Shown one piece after another: positions 24,739 to 34,537 of a DNA stretch of 58,823 nucleotides; within the stretch, counting starts at the first letter, position 1, and each line of letters begins with the position of its first letter. Position numbers and translations under genes: made by a program. The notes under the pieces are model-generated. The model was not told where the DNA came from and did not search any database. It was given only the letters and a program-made list of their open reading frames with translations. The DNA is taken from assembly GCA_903899015.1 (NCBI GenBank), contig CAIUHP010000092.1, positions 1 to 58,823 on the forward strand. Direction: 5' to 3'. Origin of the DNA: an uncultured Armatimonadota bacterium (GTDB lineage: Bacteria; Armatimonadota; Fimbriimonadia; Fimbriimonadales; Fimbriimonadaceae).

Positions 24739-26087
24739 GCGCGCACCTGTGGCACTCCGAAGCTCGAAGCATATTGATAGTTCAATTCGATCTCCCCGGT
24801 CATCCTGTTCCCTCTGCTAAACAATCGATAATGATCTCCTGATAACTCGTACACGAAGTTCTGGTTGCTCAAGGGATCGAAATCAAAATTCACTGGGAGC
24901 TTTAGTTCGTTCAAATCGGTGGGCAACCTGCCCCATTCCCATTGAAAGGAAATGATTCTTGCATGTAGTCGCAAGAGTCGCAACTGTGTTCTAGACGCAA
25001 GAATGGCAAGGATAGGTTTGGAATTCGTCGCAAAACTTGGCGTCCAGCCGTTTGCGAAGATATGTTCCACATCGATGATCGACTTGGGTGGAGTGTTGGG
25101 CTTGGAATTTTCGTCGGTTACACTTTTTGACCAAGAACTTTCCGGCTCCGAAAATGCCTTTAATACCAGCAAGCATCGCTCACCAATTGCCTGTTGGACG
25201 TGCTCGATGACGGCGGACACGTCTGTATCGTTTAGGGTGTTGAGTTGCTGGGAGACTGCATCCAAAACTTTGTCGTGAGATTGAGTACTTCCCTGTTTTC
25301 TCGCCTCAAGAATCATGCCGCCGACAGATTGCTTCGCATGATCCATTTCCCGTTGACATGCCTCAATGCAGGCAGGAGGCTCATTCAAAATCATCGTGGC
25401 GAATTGTTCTAGGAGCCGAGCGTCATCCGTCGAATAACTGTTTAATCGGTCGTTTACTAAAGAACAGACTCGATTGAGGTTAACGATTGAAACGAGCGTT
25501 GAAAAGTAGTTTCGATGAGCCAGCCTGTTTGACATCAGGAGCAGCTGACCCAAGATATTCACTGAATTTTCGCTTTCTCCCTGAGCGAGTGATGCATAGC
25601 TGCTATCAATAGATAATTTGCCAATACCAAGCACATCAGTAACGGTTGGAAACCTAGTATCGGCTTGTATGGGTGGCAAATAAAATGCCTTATCATTCCC
25701 GATTCGCATAAAGTTCAGAGCTTGGCCAAATACCCTTTCTTCCTCTTGGCGAACCTTAAGATAGTCGAGAGAATTGATGCTGTTGAGCAACGAGACAAAC
25801 CTTGGGTCGGGATTTGCTTCTGTCTCATCGGTAAACCGACTTTTGGGCTTCGCCCCAGTTTCCTTCCCTGAGTCGTCCGAAGCGATCCATTCGTTATAAG
25901 CGTTAAAATGCCTCTGGCGCAAGAAATCTGTTCCGAGAACGTACTCTTCAAGACCATTCGCCCCGGTCGGATTGGGGAACATCTCTGGAAAAAGTGGCTT
26001 AGAGAGCCAATTCTCTTGAAGAACCAAGAAGATACTGAGTGTTGCAAGCATGACGGCAGTGGCTATAACGTCGCCAGCACATTGCAA
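24735..26087 (-). CDS. Membrane-anchored protein, tandem paralogue 1 (450 aa)
   Basis: The first copy. The TTG at 26087 or an ATG at 26051 (MLATLSIFLVLQ, which aligns with the paralogues' starts) could be used. One N-terminal hydrophobic segment, then GANGLEEYVLG. The middle is helical. The C-terminus has RTQLRLLRLHARIISFQWEWGRLP, FDFDPLSNQNFVYELSGDHYRLFSRG and GEIELNYQY. This end resembles the pseudopilin-like C-terminal pattern (DP-x-F-x-Y...YxLYSxG). Surface or periplasmic role is inference. Confidence 0.6.
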   Translation of the reverse strand: MQCAGDVIATAVMLATLSIFLVLQENWLSKPLFPEMFPNPTGANGLEEYVLGTDFLRQRHFNAYNEWIASDDSGKETGAKPKSRFTDETEANPDPRFVSLLNSINSLDYLKVRQEEERVFGQALNFMRIGNDKAFYLPPIQADTRFPTVTDVLGIGKLSIDSSYASLAQGESENSVNILGQLLLMSNRLAHRNYFSTLVSIVNLNRVCSLVNDRLNSYSTDDARLLEQFATMILNEPPACIEACQREMDHAKQSVGGMILEARKQGSTQSHDKVLDAVSQQLNTLNDTDVSAVIEHVQQAIGERCLLVLKAFSEPESSWSKSVTDENSKPNTPPKSIIDVEHIFANGWTPSFATNSKPILAILASRTQLRLLRLHARIISFQWEWGRLPTDLNELKLPVNFDFDPLSNQNFVYELSGDHYRLFSRGNRMTGEIELNYQYASSFGVPQVRA

Positions 26088-26130
26088 GATGAGTCAGGTT
26101 ATTGACTTTTAACCTGACCCACCTTCAAAT

Positions 26131-26811
26131 TCAATTTCGAAGATGCTCGTTGAAGAACTTTGTGGCACGATTCCAACTATCCTCGGCAGCTTCTTTGTTG
26201 TAAGCCGGACGGGCATCGTTGAAAAATGCATGGTGTGTCCCGGGATACGTAATGAATTCATGCTGCTTTTCGAGGAGGGTCAACTCTTCCGCGAGAGGTT
26301 TGATCTGTTCGGGTCCCGCGTAGGCATCTGTTTCAGCAAAGAAGCCAAGTAACGGACAGTTCAAGTCACGCAATGCAGGTTGGGCATTGGGGTGGATGCC
26401 GTAGTAGTCAATACAGGCCCCGATATTTGGATTTCCACAAGCCGCATAAAGAGACAACTGGCCTCCCATGCAAAAACCAACCACTCCAACCTTCGAACCT
26501 TTAGTCGATGGATGAGACAAGAGAGTCTCGATTGCTCGGGCTAAAATCGTCGCCGTCTCGCCGATATGAAGGGCCATCATTAATGATCCCGCTTCATCGG
26601 GTTCATCGGTTGTTTTGCCTCGGTAGAGGTCTGGCGCAAGGACATTAAACCCGGCGGCAGCATATCGATCTGCGACATCCTTGATGTGCCCTACAAGGCC
26701 CCACCACTCCTGAATGACAATGATTCCTGGACCTTTTTCAGAACCTGGCGAAGCTAGGTATCCCTCGTAAGTCTCGTCGCCACCTTTAAACTGAATCATC
26801 TGACCGCTCAT
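26131..26811 (-). CDS. Dienelactone hydrolase family protein (226 aa)
   Basis: Alpha/beta hydrolase of the dienelactone hydrolase type. The nucleophile is Cys in VVGFCMGGQLSLYAACG, with the Asp in LLGFFAETDAYAG and the His in YPGTHHAFFND. Early region GIIVIQEWWGLVGHIKDVADRYAAAGFNVLAPDLYRG supplies the oxyanion side. Cytosolic; substrate is a lactone or ester, unknown. Lies 13 bases downstream of the pseudouridine synthase and is probably co-transcribed with it. Confidence 0.85.
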   Translation of the reverse strand: MSGQMIQFKGGDETYEGYLASPGSEKGPGIIVIQEWWGLVGHIKDVADRYAAAGFNVLAPDLYRGKTTDEPDEAGSLMMALHIGETATILARAIETLLSHPSTKGSKVGVVGFCMGGQLSLYAACGNPNIGACIDYYGIHPNAQPALRDLNCPLLGFFAETDAYAGPEQIKPLAEELTLLEKQHEFITYPGTHHAFFNDARPAYNKEAAEDSWNRATKFFNEHLRN

Positions 26812-26824
26812 ACTTCTATCCTAC

Positions 26825-27727
26825 TTAAAACTCTTCGAGATGTTCCCGCTTTACCATCGCTGCCCCGAAGAACGATGCATCTGGACTGGCAAATACTGCA
26901 ATCCGTTCGTTTGTCGTGGGATGATCAAACGCTAAATAGCCTGCGTGAAGTTGAAGATCTCCAATAGCCAATTCTTTTGGAGCATAAAGCTTGTCACCAA
27001 GCACGGGGTGCCCCACCGCACTTAGATGGACTCGAATTTGGTGGGTTCGTCCAGTTTCCAACCTTGCCGCAATGAGCATGCCTTGCTCAAGCCGGAACAA
27101 TCGCTTCACATGTGTAACCGCCATCTTGCCGTTTGCATCCACCGTCATTAGCAACCGATTGTGCTTATTTCGGGCAATTGGGGCTTCGACTTTGAACCGG
27201 TCCTGTTCAATATCCCCGTGTACGACCGCGAAATATCTTCGCTCTGCGGTCTTCGTCTCCATTTGCTTCGCCAACTTGACGTGTGCATTATCGTTTTTCG
27301 CAACGACCATCAGTCCCGTGGTTTCCTTGTCTAATCGATGAACGATCCCGGGTCGGAACGAGCCTGCAGTTTGACTAAGACTAATGTTGCGTGCAAGGAG
27401 TGCGTTCACCAAAGACGGTTCTTTCAGGGATGCGGCCGGGTGAGCAGCCAAACCGCGCGGTTTATTGACGACTAACAGGTCTTCGTCTTCAAAGAGGATG
27501 TCCAGGGGTATGTCAGCGGGAGTTAGATCGTGAACCTCGCTTGGACCTGGTTCGTCCAAAACGACTTCCATGCCGGAGGTGACTGTGAAAGAAGACCGCT
27601 GGACTTTTCCGTCTACGAGCACAACCCCTGCGTCAATAAGCTTAACGAGACGAGATCTGCTGTGCTCGGGGAGCATCCTTGCTAAAAATTTATCAAGGCG
27701 CTCATTTTGTTCGACAGTAAATAACAC
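26825..27727 (-). CDS. RluD/RluA-type rRNA pseudouridine synthase (300 aa)
   Basis: An S4 RNA-binding domain (residues 8-55: ERLDKFLARMLPEHSRSRL...) is followed by the catalytic domain with the Asp in GIVHRLDKETTGLMVVAK (Asp133), then the Arg-rich GRTHQIRVHLSAVGHPVLGD. The combination is that of RluD, which modifies 23S rRNA helix 69; the exact target is inferred. GTG start with TACAAT five bases before it and no ribosome binding site, so the mRNA is probably leaderless. Confidence 0.88.
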   Translation of the reverse strand: MLFTVEQNERLDKFLARMLPEHSRSRLVKLIDAGVVLVDGKVQRSSFTVTSGMEVVLDEPGPSEVHDLTPADIPLDILFEDEDLLVVNKPRGLAAHPAASLKEPSLVNALLARNISLSQTAGSFRPGIVHRLDKETTGLMVVAKNDNAHVKLAKQMETKTAERRYFAVVHGDIEQDRFKVEAPIARNKHNRLLMTVDANGKMAVTHVKRLFRLEQGMLIAARLETGRTHQIRVHLSAVGHPVLGDKLYAPKELAIGDLQLHAGYLAFDHPTTNERIAVFASPDASFFGAAMVKREHLEEF

Positions 27728-27732
27728 AAATG

Positions 27733-27738
27733 ATTGTA
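27733..27738 (-). promoter_or_regulatory. -10 box for a probable leaderless pseudouridine synthase mRNA
   Basis: On the minus strand TACAAT lies five bases before the GTG at 27727. It is divergent from a similar box of the neighbouring lipoprotein gene, so two start sites lie close together. Confidence 0.5.
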
Positions 27739-27845
27739 CCGGGCTTACGGAGAGCAGATACCGAAGTTAGAAATCCAGTGCAAAAATGCAAATAGGTAGT
27801 CCTTCTCCTCGCAGACGCGTTCCACCACCAAGGTAACTCGGCGGC

Positions 27846-27851
27846 TAAAAT
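27846..27851 (+). promoter_or_regulatory. -10 box for a probable leaderless lipoprotein mRNA
   Basis: TAAAAT sits five bases before the GTG at 27857. No ribosome binding site is visible. Confidence 0.5.
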
Positions 27852-27856
27852 AGACT

Positions 27857-28300
27857 GTGCGAAATTCGATCTTCAGTGTCTCTGTTTGTGCCGCGCTTGT
27901 ACTGGTCGGATGTTCCAAGGAAACCCACGAAGCAGCCTCAGCTAGTCAGGACAATTCTAAAGCGGGTATCCCCGCCAATGGTTTGGCAATGTCCAAGGAG
28001 GAGCTTGCCGCCAAAGCAGACATTCCTCTCTATCCCGGAGCCACCGTTCCCGAGGGCCAAAGCAAGGTCACACCAAGTGGGGCGGAGACTCGATACGAGA
28101 TCAATATGTTCACCAACGATCCGGTTGACAAAGTGGCCCAATTTTACAAATCGAAGATGAAAATCGATCGTCTTGGAAACTCCACCTCCGCTGACATGAT
28201 GGGAATGACCCCAAAAGGAGAACTCGCTAAAATCAAGATCGAACTCAAGGACGGCAAGACTCACATTCAAGCGATTACGGTTGAAGAGAAAAAGTCTTAA
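27857..28300 (+). CDS. Lipoprotein of unknown function (147 aa)
   Basis: A signal peptide ends in the lipobox VLVGC with Cys19. The mature protein has IPLYPGATVPEGQSKVTPSG and MFTNDPVDKVAQFYKSKMKI, the kind of small alpha+beta domain seen in many secreted proteins with a PGA motif. Convergent with the next gene, 3 bases apart. Confidence 0.65.
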   Translation: MRNSIFSVSVCAALVLVGCSKETHEAASASQDNSKAGIPANGLAMSKEELAAKADIPLYPGATVPEGQSKVTPSGAETRYEINMFTNDPVDKVAQFYKSKMKIDRLGNSTSADMMGMTPKGELAKIKIELKDGKTHIQAITVEEKKS

Positions 28301-28303
28301 CCG

Positions 28304-29422
28304 TCACTCAAAATCAAGTTTCTCGATTTTCCTGGATCCGATGAGAAGGAAGGTGCCTTCGCTTCCTGTCATCCAGCCCGTGCTCCCTAAAACGTATTTT
28401 GCTGGTACATCAACTCTTAACGCACCCTTTCCCCGCTTGAGTAATTGCAGCGTGCCGTCCCGCGAGCCGAAGAGATATCCGAAATGTCCATTCGATCCAG
28501 CTACTGCGAGAGTTCGGTCTCGGGTGCCTTGACGCAGGAGAACGGCTCCCGACTTTGAGTCGACCAGGTAAGCGCTACCCGTTCCGTTAACGCCGTCACC
28601 GTCTCCATGAGCAACGGCGATTTCCGATCCCGAAATGACTAACTGAGTTACAGGTAGAAAGTCGGTCGTGTAAGTTCTAAGTAGCACGCCGGTAGCTGGT
28701 TGGAAGCGCTGCACGTTTCCAGTTCGAAGCCCAAGTAAGACCTCTGAACCATCGAATGCACTTGAATCGACAAGATCCTTGGCATCAAGAAATTTCGAAA
28801 TCAGAACCTTGTCGACATATTTAAAATAAAACGCACCCGGGCTATCGGTAGTTGCCACGATGATCCCGTTCCCATTCTGCGAGGCCACCAAGCTGATTTG
28901 ACCTCGGTGGGCTTCCAAATTGACGCTTCCAATTTGCTTCCCATTTTCAAGGCTGATCGCGTAAACCATCAGGCTCTCAGGTTCGGGCCGTTGCCGTCGG
29001 GCGATGCACCAGAGCACATGCGGATTCTCTTCAACGGCGATGGATAACACATCACCTTCAATCTTGATCGGTCGAGACTTAGCGACCTTTTTTCCCGGCA
29101 TCCAGCGATACAAGACCTTTCGGTCATCCATCAGATAAGCTTCGCCTTTTGCCGATAGCATGCCGGACTGAAAGGGAGCTGCGGTTTCAAGTCGGTTGAC
29201 CTGAATGCCGTTTTGACCATCCACCAGTTCCGCTGAGCCGTCTTCAAGCAAGACGAGCGCTTGCAATTTGCCATTCCCGAAAATGGACTTAGGAGTCTTC
29301 GATAGAGAAAGCGAGTCCGTGCTTGAGGGTCTTACCGATGGAGACTCAAACACTCGTGACAAAAAGAGAGCGTAACTGGCAAGCAAACCAAGGCAAATAG
29401 CTACGCCAACTGCTCGCCTCAT
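28304..29422 (-). CDS. Membrane-anchored beta-propeller-like protein (372 aa)
   Basis: One N-terminal membrane segment (AVGVAICLGLLASYALFLSR) anchors a repeat-rich region. Repeated patterns such as LQALVLLEDGSAELVDGQNG, EVLLGLRTGNVQRFQPATGVLL and HFGYLFGSRDGTLQLLKRG have the strand spacing of WD40/PQQ-like propellers. No catalytic residues are evident. Function unknown; probably a periplasmic scaffold. Confidence 0.55.
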   Translation of the reverse strand: MRRAVGVAICLGLLASYALFLSRVFESPSVRPSSTDSLSLSKTPKSIFGNGKLQALVLLEDGSAELVDGQNGIQVNRLETAAPFQSGMLSAKGEAYLMDDRKVLYRWMPGKKVAKSRPIKIEGDVLSIAVEENPHVLWCIARRQRPEPESLMVYAISLENGKQIGSVNLEAHRGQISLVASQNGNGIIVATTDSPGAFYFKYVDKVLISKFLDAKDLVDSSAFDGSEVLLGLRTGNVQRFQPATGVLLRTYTTDFLPVTQLVISGSEIAVAHGDGDGVNGTGSAYLVDSKSGAVLLRQGTRDRTLAVAGSNGHFGYLFGSRDGTLQLLKRGKGALRVDVPAKYVLGSTGWMTGSEGTFLLIGSRKIEKLDFE

Positions 29423-29463
29423 CGTCTCGAAAGTTTAGCCCGGAATGGACCTCGAAAACACAA

Positions 29464-29504
29464 AGGCTCCCCATCGAGCCACTAGGGGCTGGAATGGGGA
29501 GCCT
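29464..29504 (-). terminator. Terminator-like hairpin after the RND operon
   Basis: Arms AGGCTCCCCA and TGGGGAGCCT form a 10-base perfect stem with a 21-base loop containing GAGCC/GGGCT. Reading leftward, the stem is followed by TTTGTGTTTTCG. It lies just past the pump gene's stop. Confidence 0.65.
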
Positions 29505-29513
29505 AGGAAGCGA

Positions 29514-32500
29514 TTAGCTCTTTACGGTTGACTCAGGAACACTCGTAACTCCTGCAGCCTCGAAGTCGAGAGGGCCCGAATGAGGGGGTGTCTTGCCCAT
29601 CAATTTGCTAATCCCAATCGACAAGTCATCGAAGATCGTGTAAGAGCATGGGATAACGACTAAGGTGAGAATCGTCGAAAGCGATATTCCTCCAATAATC
29701 GTGATACCAATTGTCTCACGGAACTCAGAGCCGCGACCGATTGCAAGGGCAACTGGAAGCATTCCTAAGATTAGGGCAAGAGTCGTCATCATGATCGGGC
29801 GTAATCGGGTGGGTCCCGCTTCAACCAACGCATCATGCCTACTCCTGCCTCGATCTCTTAGGGTGTTGGTGTAGTCGACAACAAGGATTGCGTTTTTACC
29901 TACCAGTCCTATGAGTGAGATGATTCCGATAAAGCCAACCAAGTTCAGTGACTTGTCAGTCAGGATCAGTGCCAAGAGAGCTCCGACCATCGCCTGAGGC
30001 TGGGCCATCTGAATGATCAGAGGGTAAAGCCAGTTGTCATACAGAGAAGCGAGAAGCATGTAGACGAGGAGGAATCCCATACCAAGCGCCGAGAACAGAA
30101 AGGCTGATTCTCGTGCCTGAGCGTCCGCTTGGCCCAACGGCTTATAAATTACGCTGTCCGGTACAAGGTGCTTTTGGGTCAGCCACGAACTGATTTGAGC
30201 TGTGACCGTTCCGTTTGCATAACCCGGTAGAAGGTCGGCGGTAACTTGGATCTCTTCTGAACGCTGTCTTCGGGTGATCTTATCGATACCCGGCTTCTGG
30301 AGAATTGTCGCAACGGATGGAATCGTAACCGGATTGCCTTGATTGAAGACAAACGGAACCTGCCTCAAGATGTCAGGGTTGTTTCGATCTGCGGTATCCA
30401 TCATCACTCGGATGGGATATTCCCGACCGTTGACGCGCATTTTCGTATCGTCGTTGCCTTGATAGAGGGTTTGGACCGCTCGTCCCAGATCACCGACCGT
30501 TGTGCCATGATCCGCCAAGGCTAATCGGTCTGGCGTTACCTGTAGCTCAGGCTTACCTTCTTTCGAACTGATATCCGGATTAATAACACCCTTAATCGCG
30601 CCCTGCGCTAATCCATCTCGAACTGCCTGAGCGGTGGCTAACAGAGCCGCTCGGTTGTCCGATGTGAACGAAAGCTGGATCGCTGAGCCAAAGCTGAATC
30701 CGCTCGTCGCAGAAACTTTAACCGAAGCACCAGGAATGTGATCAATTTGAGCCGTGAACTGGGCAGCCACGCTCGTACTGCTGCGATGTCGGAATCGCTC
30801 AGTGTGTTTCGCCCAAGGAAGTCGATCTGTAAATGCTTCCTTGTCAAACAGGGTCGCCTGAACTTGAGCAAAGTTTGAACCTTGGTTCGAGGCACCTTGT
30901 TGGCCAACCGCCTGGTTTCCGATTGTCGAAACGACGTATTTCACGTCAGGATCGGCTCTCATAACCTTTTCAACTTGCTCAACAACTTTTTGACTGTCTG
31001 CCAAGTTGGCACTCGGCGGAAGCTGAATGTTGGCTTGGACTTGACCGCCATCACTATCTGGCAAGAAGCCAAACTTGAAGACAGCCTCTCCCTTGTACTG
31101 AGCGTATTCGTAACCGGCGACTGACGCGACCGGGAAGATCATGGCAAATGCCACCGCGCTCAGAACGTATTTCAGAGTGAACTTCTTGAACCGAATCAGG
31201 TTCACGACAGTGGTGATGATTCCGATAACAAGGGCGATGGGGAACATCTTCATGCCCCCTTGAATCGCTCCCGGGATTCCCACTGCAGGAACTGCACCCT
31301 TAGCTGCCGCCAAAACCTCAGGAGGAAGTTTCGCTGGAACAAATGTGCCACCAAGGAATGAAATGACCGCGAAAAGGGCGAGGTTTCCAGAAAGGAAAAC
31401 GAACCAGCGGTGATTCAACGACCACTCAAGAACTCCACGATAGAAGTGTTCAAGCTTTGCAAAGCCACGCTCAAAGGCGGTTGCAAACCAACCTGTCGGG
31501 TGCTCCATATCTTCGCCCGTCTTGTACCATCTCGAAGCCAAGAGCGGCGTGAGAGTAAACGAAACGAAGAGTGAGAATAACGTCGCGCAAACAAAACCGA
31601 GAGCCAGGGGCTTGAAGAACTGGCCAACAATTCCACCCATAAAGGCAATCGGCAAGAAGACGACAACGTCGGCAAAGGTAATCGCCAAAGCCGCGAGACC
31701 AATTTCTGCGCGTCCATTGATCGCTGCTTGTCGTGGGTCTTCTCCGAGCTTTAAGTGACGATAGATATTTTCGAGAACAACGATCGCGTCATCGACGAGT
31801 ACTCCGATAGCCAACGAAAGTGAAAGCATCGACATGTTATTGATCGTGAACCCGAGAAGGCTCATCGCAATAAATGTCGCGAAGATGGATGTCGGAATCG
31901 CGAGGGCGACGATGATCGTTCCTCGCATGTTGTGTAGGAAGATGAAGACGATCGTCGCAACCAGAAAAATGCCAAAGCCCAATGCGAAGTTAAGGTCCGC
32001 AATGGAGTCCTTGATCTGGGTCGACTGATTGAACGTCTCGATGACGTTTAGGTTGATCCCAGCATATTCTTTCTGCATAGAAGCAATAACCTTCTCTGCT
32101 TCCTGAGTAATCTGCACGGCGTTTCCGTCACGCGCTTTCTGGATCGCGATAACAATCGCGTCTTTTCCATCCAAACGAGAATAGGCCGTGCGTTCAATAG
32201 TCGCATCATCGATCGTTGCAACATCTGAAAGTCGAAGCGTTCGACTCTTAGCTTGTGGGTTCTTGGGATCGCTGACCGTAATGATCATGTCCCGAATCTG
32301 TTTAGGATCAGTAAAGTCAGCCTTTACACGAACCGAATACTCTTGCTGAGAAGTAACGACTCGACCACTAGGTGCGTTCAAAGACGCGCCTGAAACAGCA
32401 TTGAGAATCGTATTGATTCCTAAGCCGTACGCCAGTAGTCGGTCTTTCTTAACGCGAACCTGGACCTCACGCTGGTCGCCGCCCTGCACCGATGCACTTG

Positions 32501-33011
32501 CGACACCATTGATCTGTGAGAATCGATCCACCAGTTTGTCGTCCATAAGGTCACGAAGTCCCTTACTGGATAGGCTGCTGCTAAAAGAAAGATTGAGAAC
32601 GGGGCTTGCAGAGCTGTCAAGTTTCGCTACTTCCGGCTTTAAAACATCCTTGGGCAAGCTGTTTACGGAAGCATCAACCTTTGACCGGACATCGCTCAAC
32701 GCAACATCGACATTTCGGTCGAGTTCGAGAGTGATAACCACAACCGAGACTCCCTCTTGCGAGGTACTCGTGATCTCACGAACGCCGTTGACACCAGAAA
32801 CCGATTCTTCGATTTTTCTGGAAACTAGCTCGTTGATGTCGTCCGGACCTGCACCAGGATATCGAGTTGTTACTGTGATCGTTCCGAAGCTAACTTCGGG
32901 ATTAAGCTCTTTTCTCATTCCGAGATAGGAAATCGTTCCCATAAGGAACGCCACGATCATCAAAACGAAGATGAATACCGGTCGGGTGATAGCTGTTCGT
33001 GTTAAGTTCAA
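29514..33011 (-). CDS. RND efflux pump, AcrB-like, with an extra membrane hairpin (1165 aa)
   Basis: Tripartite-pump inner-membrane protein. The N-terminus is typical (first helix [23 protein letters not shown]). TM4 has [21 protein letters not shown] with the proton-relay Asp pair. The second half has [22 protein letters not shown]. It is about 120 residues longer than usual: between TM7 (about 535-550) and the second outer domain (FLPDSDGGQ near 646) it has two more hydrophobic stretches, [19 protein letters not shown] and [21 protein letters not shown]. An even number keeps the usual topology. Overlaps the membrane-fusion gene by four bases. Substrate unknown. Confidence 0.85.
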   Translation of the reverse strand: MNLTRTAITRPVFIFVLMIVAFLMGTISYLGMRKELNPEVSFGTITVTTRYPGAGPDDINELVSRKIEESVSGVNGVREITSTSQEGVSVVVITLELDRNVDVALSDVRSKVDASVNSLPKDVLKPEVAKLDSSASPVLNLSFSSSLSSKGLRDLMDDKLVDRFSQINGVASASVQGGDQREVQVRVKKDRLLAYGLGINTILNAVSGASLNAPSGRVVTSQQEYSVRVKADFTDPKQIRDMIITVSDPKNPQAKSRTLRLSDVATIDDATIERTAYSRLDGKDAIVIAIQKARDGNAVQITQEAEKVIASMQKEYAGINLNVIETFNQSTQIKDSIADLNFALGFGIFLVATIVFIFLHNMRGTIIVALAIPTSIFATFIAMSLLGFTINNMSMLSLSLAIGVLVDDAIVVLENIYRHLKLGEDPRQAAINGRAEIGLAALAITFADVVVFLPIAFMGGIVGQFFKPLALGFVCATLFSLFVSFTLTPLLASRWYKTGEDMEHPTGWFATAFERGFAKLEHFYRGVLEWSLNHRWFVFLSGNLALFAVISFLGGTFVPAKLPPEVLAAAKGAVPAVGIPGAIQGGMKMFPIALVIGIITTVVNLIRFKKFTLKYVLSAVAFAMIFPVASVAGYEYAQYKGEAVFKFGFLPDSDGGQVQANIQLPPSANLADSQKVVEQVEKVMRADPDVKYVVSTIGNQAVGQQGASNQGSNFAQVQATLFDKEAFTDRLPWAKHTERFRHRSSTSVAAQFTAQIDHIPGASVKVSATSGFSFGSAIQLSFTSDNRAALLATAQAVRDGLAQGAIKGVINPDISSKEGKPELQVTPDRLALADHGTTVGDLGRAVQTLYQGNDDTKMRVNGREYPIRVMMDTADRNNPDILRQVPFVFNQGNPVTIPSVATILQKPGIDKITRRQRSEEIQVTADLLPGYANGTVTAQISSWLTQKHLVPDSVIYKPLGQADAQARESAFLFSALGMGFLLVYMLLASLYDNWLYPLIIQMAQPQAMVGALLALILTDKSLNLVGFIGIISLIGLVGKNAILVVDYTNTLRDRGRSRHDALVEAGPTRLRPIMMTTLALILGMLPVALAIGRGSEFRETIGITIIGGISLSTILTLVVIPCSYTIFDDLSIGISKLMGKTPPHSGPLDFEAAGVTSVPESTVKS

Positions 33012-34537
33012 CCTTGTACCTCACTCGCTCTTGCGGGGCTTGTGAGGAAGACTGCTTTCGTGCCGGACTCCTTCACTGCTGCCCCGTCCAAGAGATCTTC
33101 TTGGCCATTAGTCACGACCTTCGAATCAGGACTTAAGCCAATGACCTGAATCAGATCACCTTTCGTCAAACCTGTCGTGACCGTAACTTGCTTTGCCTTA
33201 CCGCCTTCAACGGTGAATAAGAAGTGCTGATCACCTTTTGACAGCACTGATTGAATCGGAACCAAAACGGCATCCTTTACAGTCCGGACAGCAATGTTGC
33301 CTCTCGCGAACATTCCAGGCTTGACACCATCCATGTCACCCGTGATTTGTACTCTGACTGAGAACAAACGACCGACACTGTCAGCCAAGGGATTCACCGT
33401 GACAATCTTGCCCGCAAAGGTCTTGTTTGGAACTCCATCGACATGGATTTGAACAGAATCTCCGGGGCTTACACGACCAATATTGGAACTGGGTACCTGG
33501 CCGTTAAAGTAAATTCCATTACCGCCGACGATTCTCACAATCGCGGTGCTCGATCCGGCAACCGTACCCGCTTGGATGGGCTTCCCAGAGACCTTGCCTG
33601 AGAACGGCGCAAAGATCTTCGTATCTTGGATTGCCTGTTGAGCAATCTGAATTTGGGCTCGCGCCGATTCTAGTTGAGCGCGAGCACTGTCGACCTGGGC
33701 GTTTGCCGTGTCGACTTGATCTTTCAGCAGTGGGTCGAGTTTCTTCTGATCTTGGGCAGTTCTCAGATTCTCTTGCGCACTCTGTAGATTGGCTTTCGCG
33801 GTGTCAATATCTTCTTGACGATTTCCCGCCTTATAGATCGCAACGTTCTCTTGGGCACTCTTGTATTGAGCAAGCGCTTGATCGTAAGTTGCTTGTATCT
33901 GGTCTAGGTTCTGACCAGGGAGGGCTCCTTCGTCAACGAGTGTCTTTGTCCGAGCCAGTTGCTTCTCTTGTAAGTCGAGTGTTGCTTTTGCAGATGCAAG
34001 TGCGGCATCTGCCTGACGTCTCTCTTCTGGACGCGATCCGTTTACAACTTTATCCAGTGCTCGTTGAGCGCCGCGAACCTGAGCCTGTGCGGCGAGCACT
34101 TGAATGGTGCTCTTATGGGGTCCGATATTGGCATTTCGCATCGCCTGAATTAATCCAGACCTAGCCGAAGCCATTGCAGCGGTTGCAGTGGCTACTTGCG
34201 CCTGAGCCTGCTTTAGCTGTGCTTGAGCAGCCGTGTCGTCCAGTGTCGCTAATAACTGACCGGCAGTTACCGAGTCGCCATCCTTGACCAGAACGGCTAC
34301 CACTCGATTCGACTGCTTCGATCCAATAGTAGAGTCCTCGCCGGCCGTGACATCGCCGGTAATTTCGACGTATTCGCTTACAGAGCCAACGGTTGCAGGC
34401 TGAACGGTGACGGCCTTAACAGGATTATTGACAACCTTCTCGGTTGCCTTTGATTGTTGCTGAGCTTCTCGATCGACGCATCCGGTTGCGGCTAACACCA
34501 ATACACCGGCAGCGCTCCATAAGAATAATTTCTTCAT
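33008..34537 (-). CDS. Membrane-fusion lipoprotein of the RND pump (509 aa)
   Basis: Lipoprotein signal (lipobox AATGC, Cys20) is followed by the biotinyl-lipoyl-like half DGDSVTAGQLLATLDDTAAQAQLKQAQAQ, a very long Ala/Gln-rich coiled coil (about 105-320), the second lipoyl half KIFAPFSGKVSGKPIQAGTVAGSS and a beta-barrel region (VTVNPLADSVGRLF). It bridges pump and outer-membrane channel. Length exceeds usual adaptors because of the long hairpin. Starts directly after tolC with no gap. Confidence 0.85.
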   Translation of the reverse strand: MKKLFLWSAAGVLVLAATGCVDREAQQQSKATEKVVNNPVKAVTVQPATVGSVSEYVEITGDVTAGEDSTIGSKQSNRVVAVLVKDGDSVTAGQLLATLDDTAAQAQLKQAQAQVATATAAMASARSGLIQAMRNANIGPHKSTIQVLAAQAQVRGAQRALDKVVNGSRPEERRQADAALASAKATLDLQEKQLARTKTLVDEGALPGQNLDQIQATYDQALAQYKSAQENVAIYKAGNRQEDIDTAKANLQSAQENLRTAQDQKKLDPLLKDQVDTANAQVDSARAQLESARAQIQIAQQAIQDTKIFAPFSGKVSGKPIQAGTVAGSSTAIVRIVGGNGIYFNGQVPSSNIGRVSPGDSVQIHVDGVPNKTFAGKIVTVNPLADSVGRLFSVRVQITGDMDGVKPGMFARGNIAVRTVKDAVLVPIQSVLSKGDQHFLFTVEGGKAKQVTVTTGLTKGDLIQVIGLSPDSKVVTNGQEDLLDGAAVKESGTKAVFLTSPARASEVQG

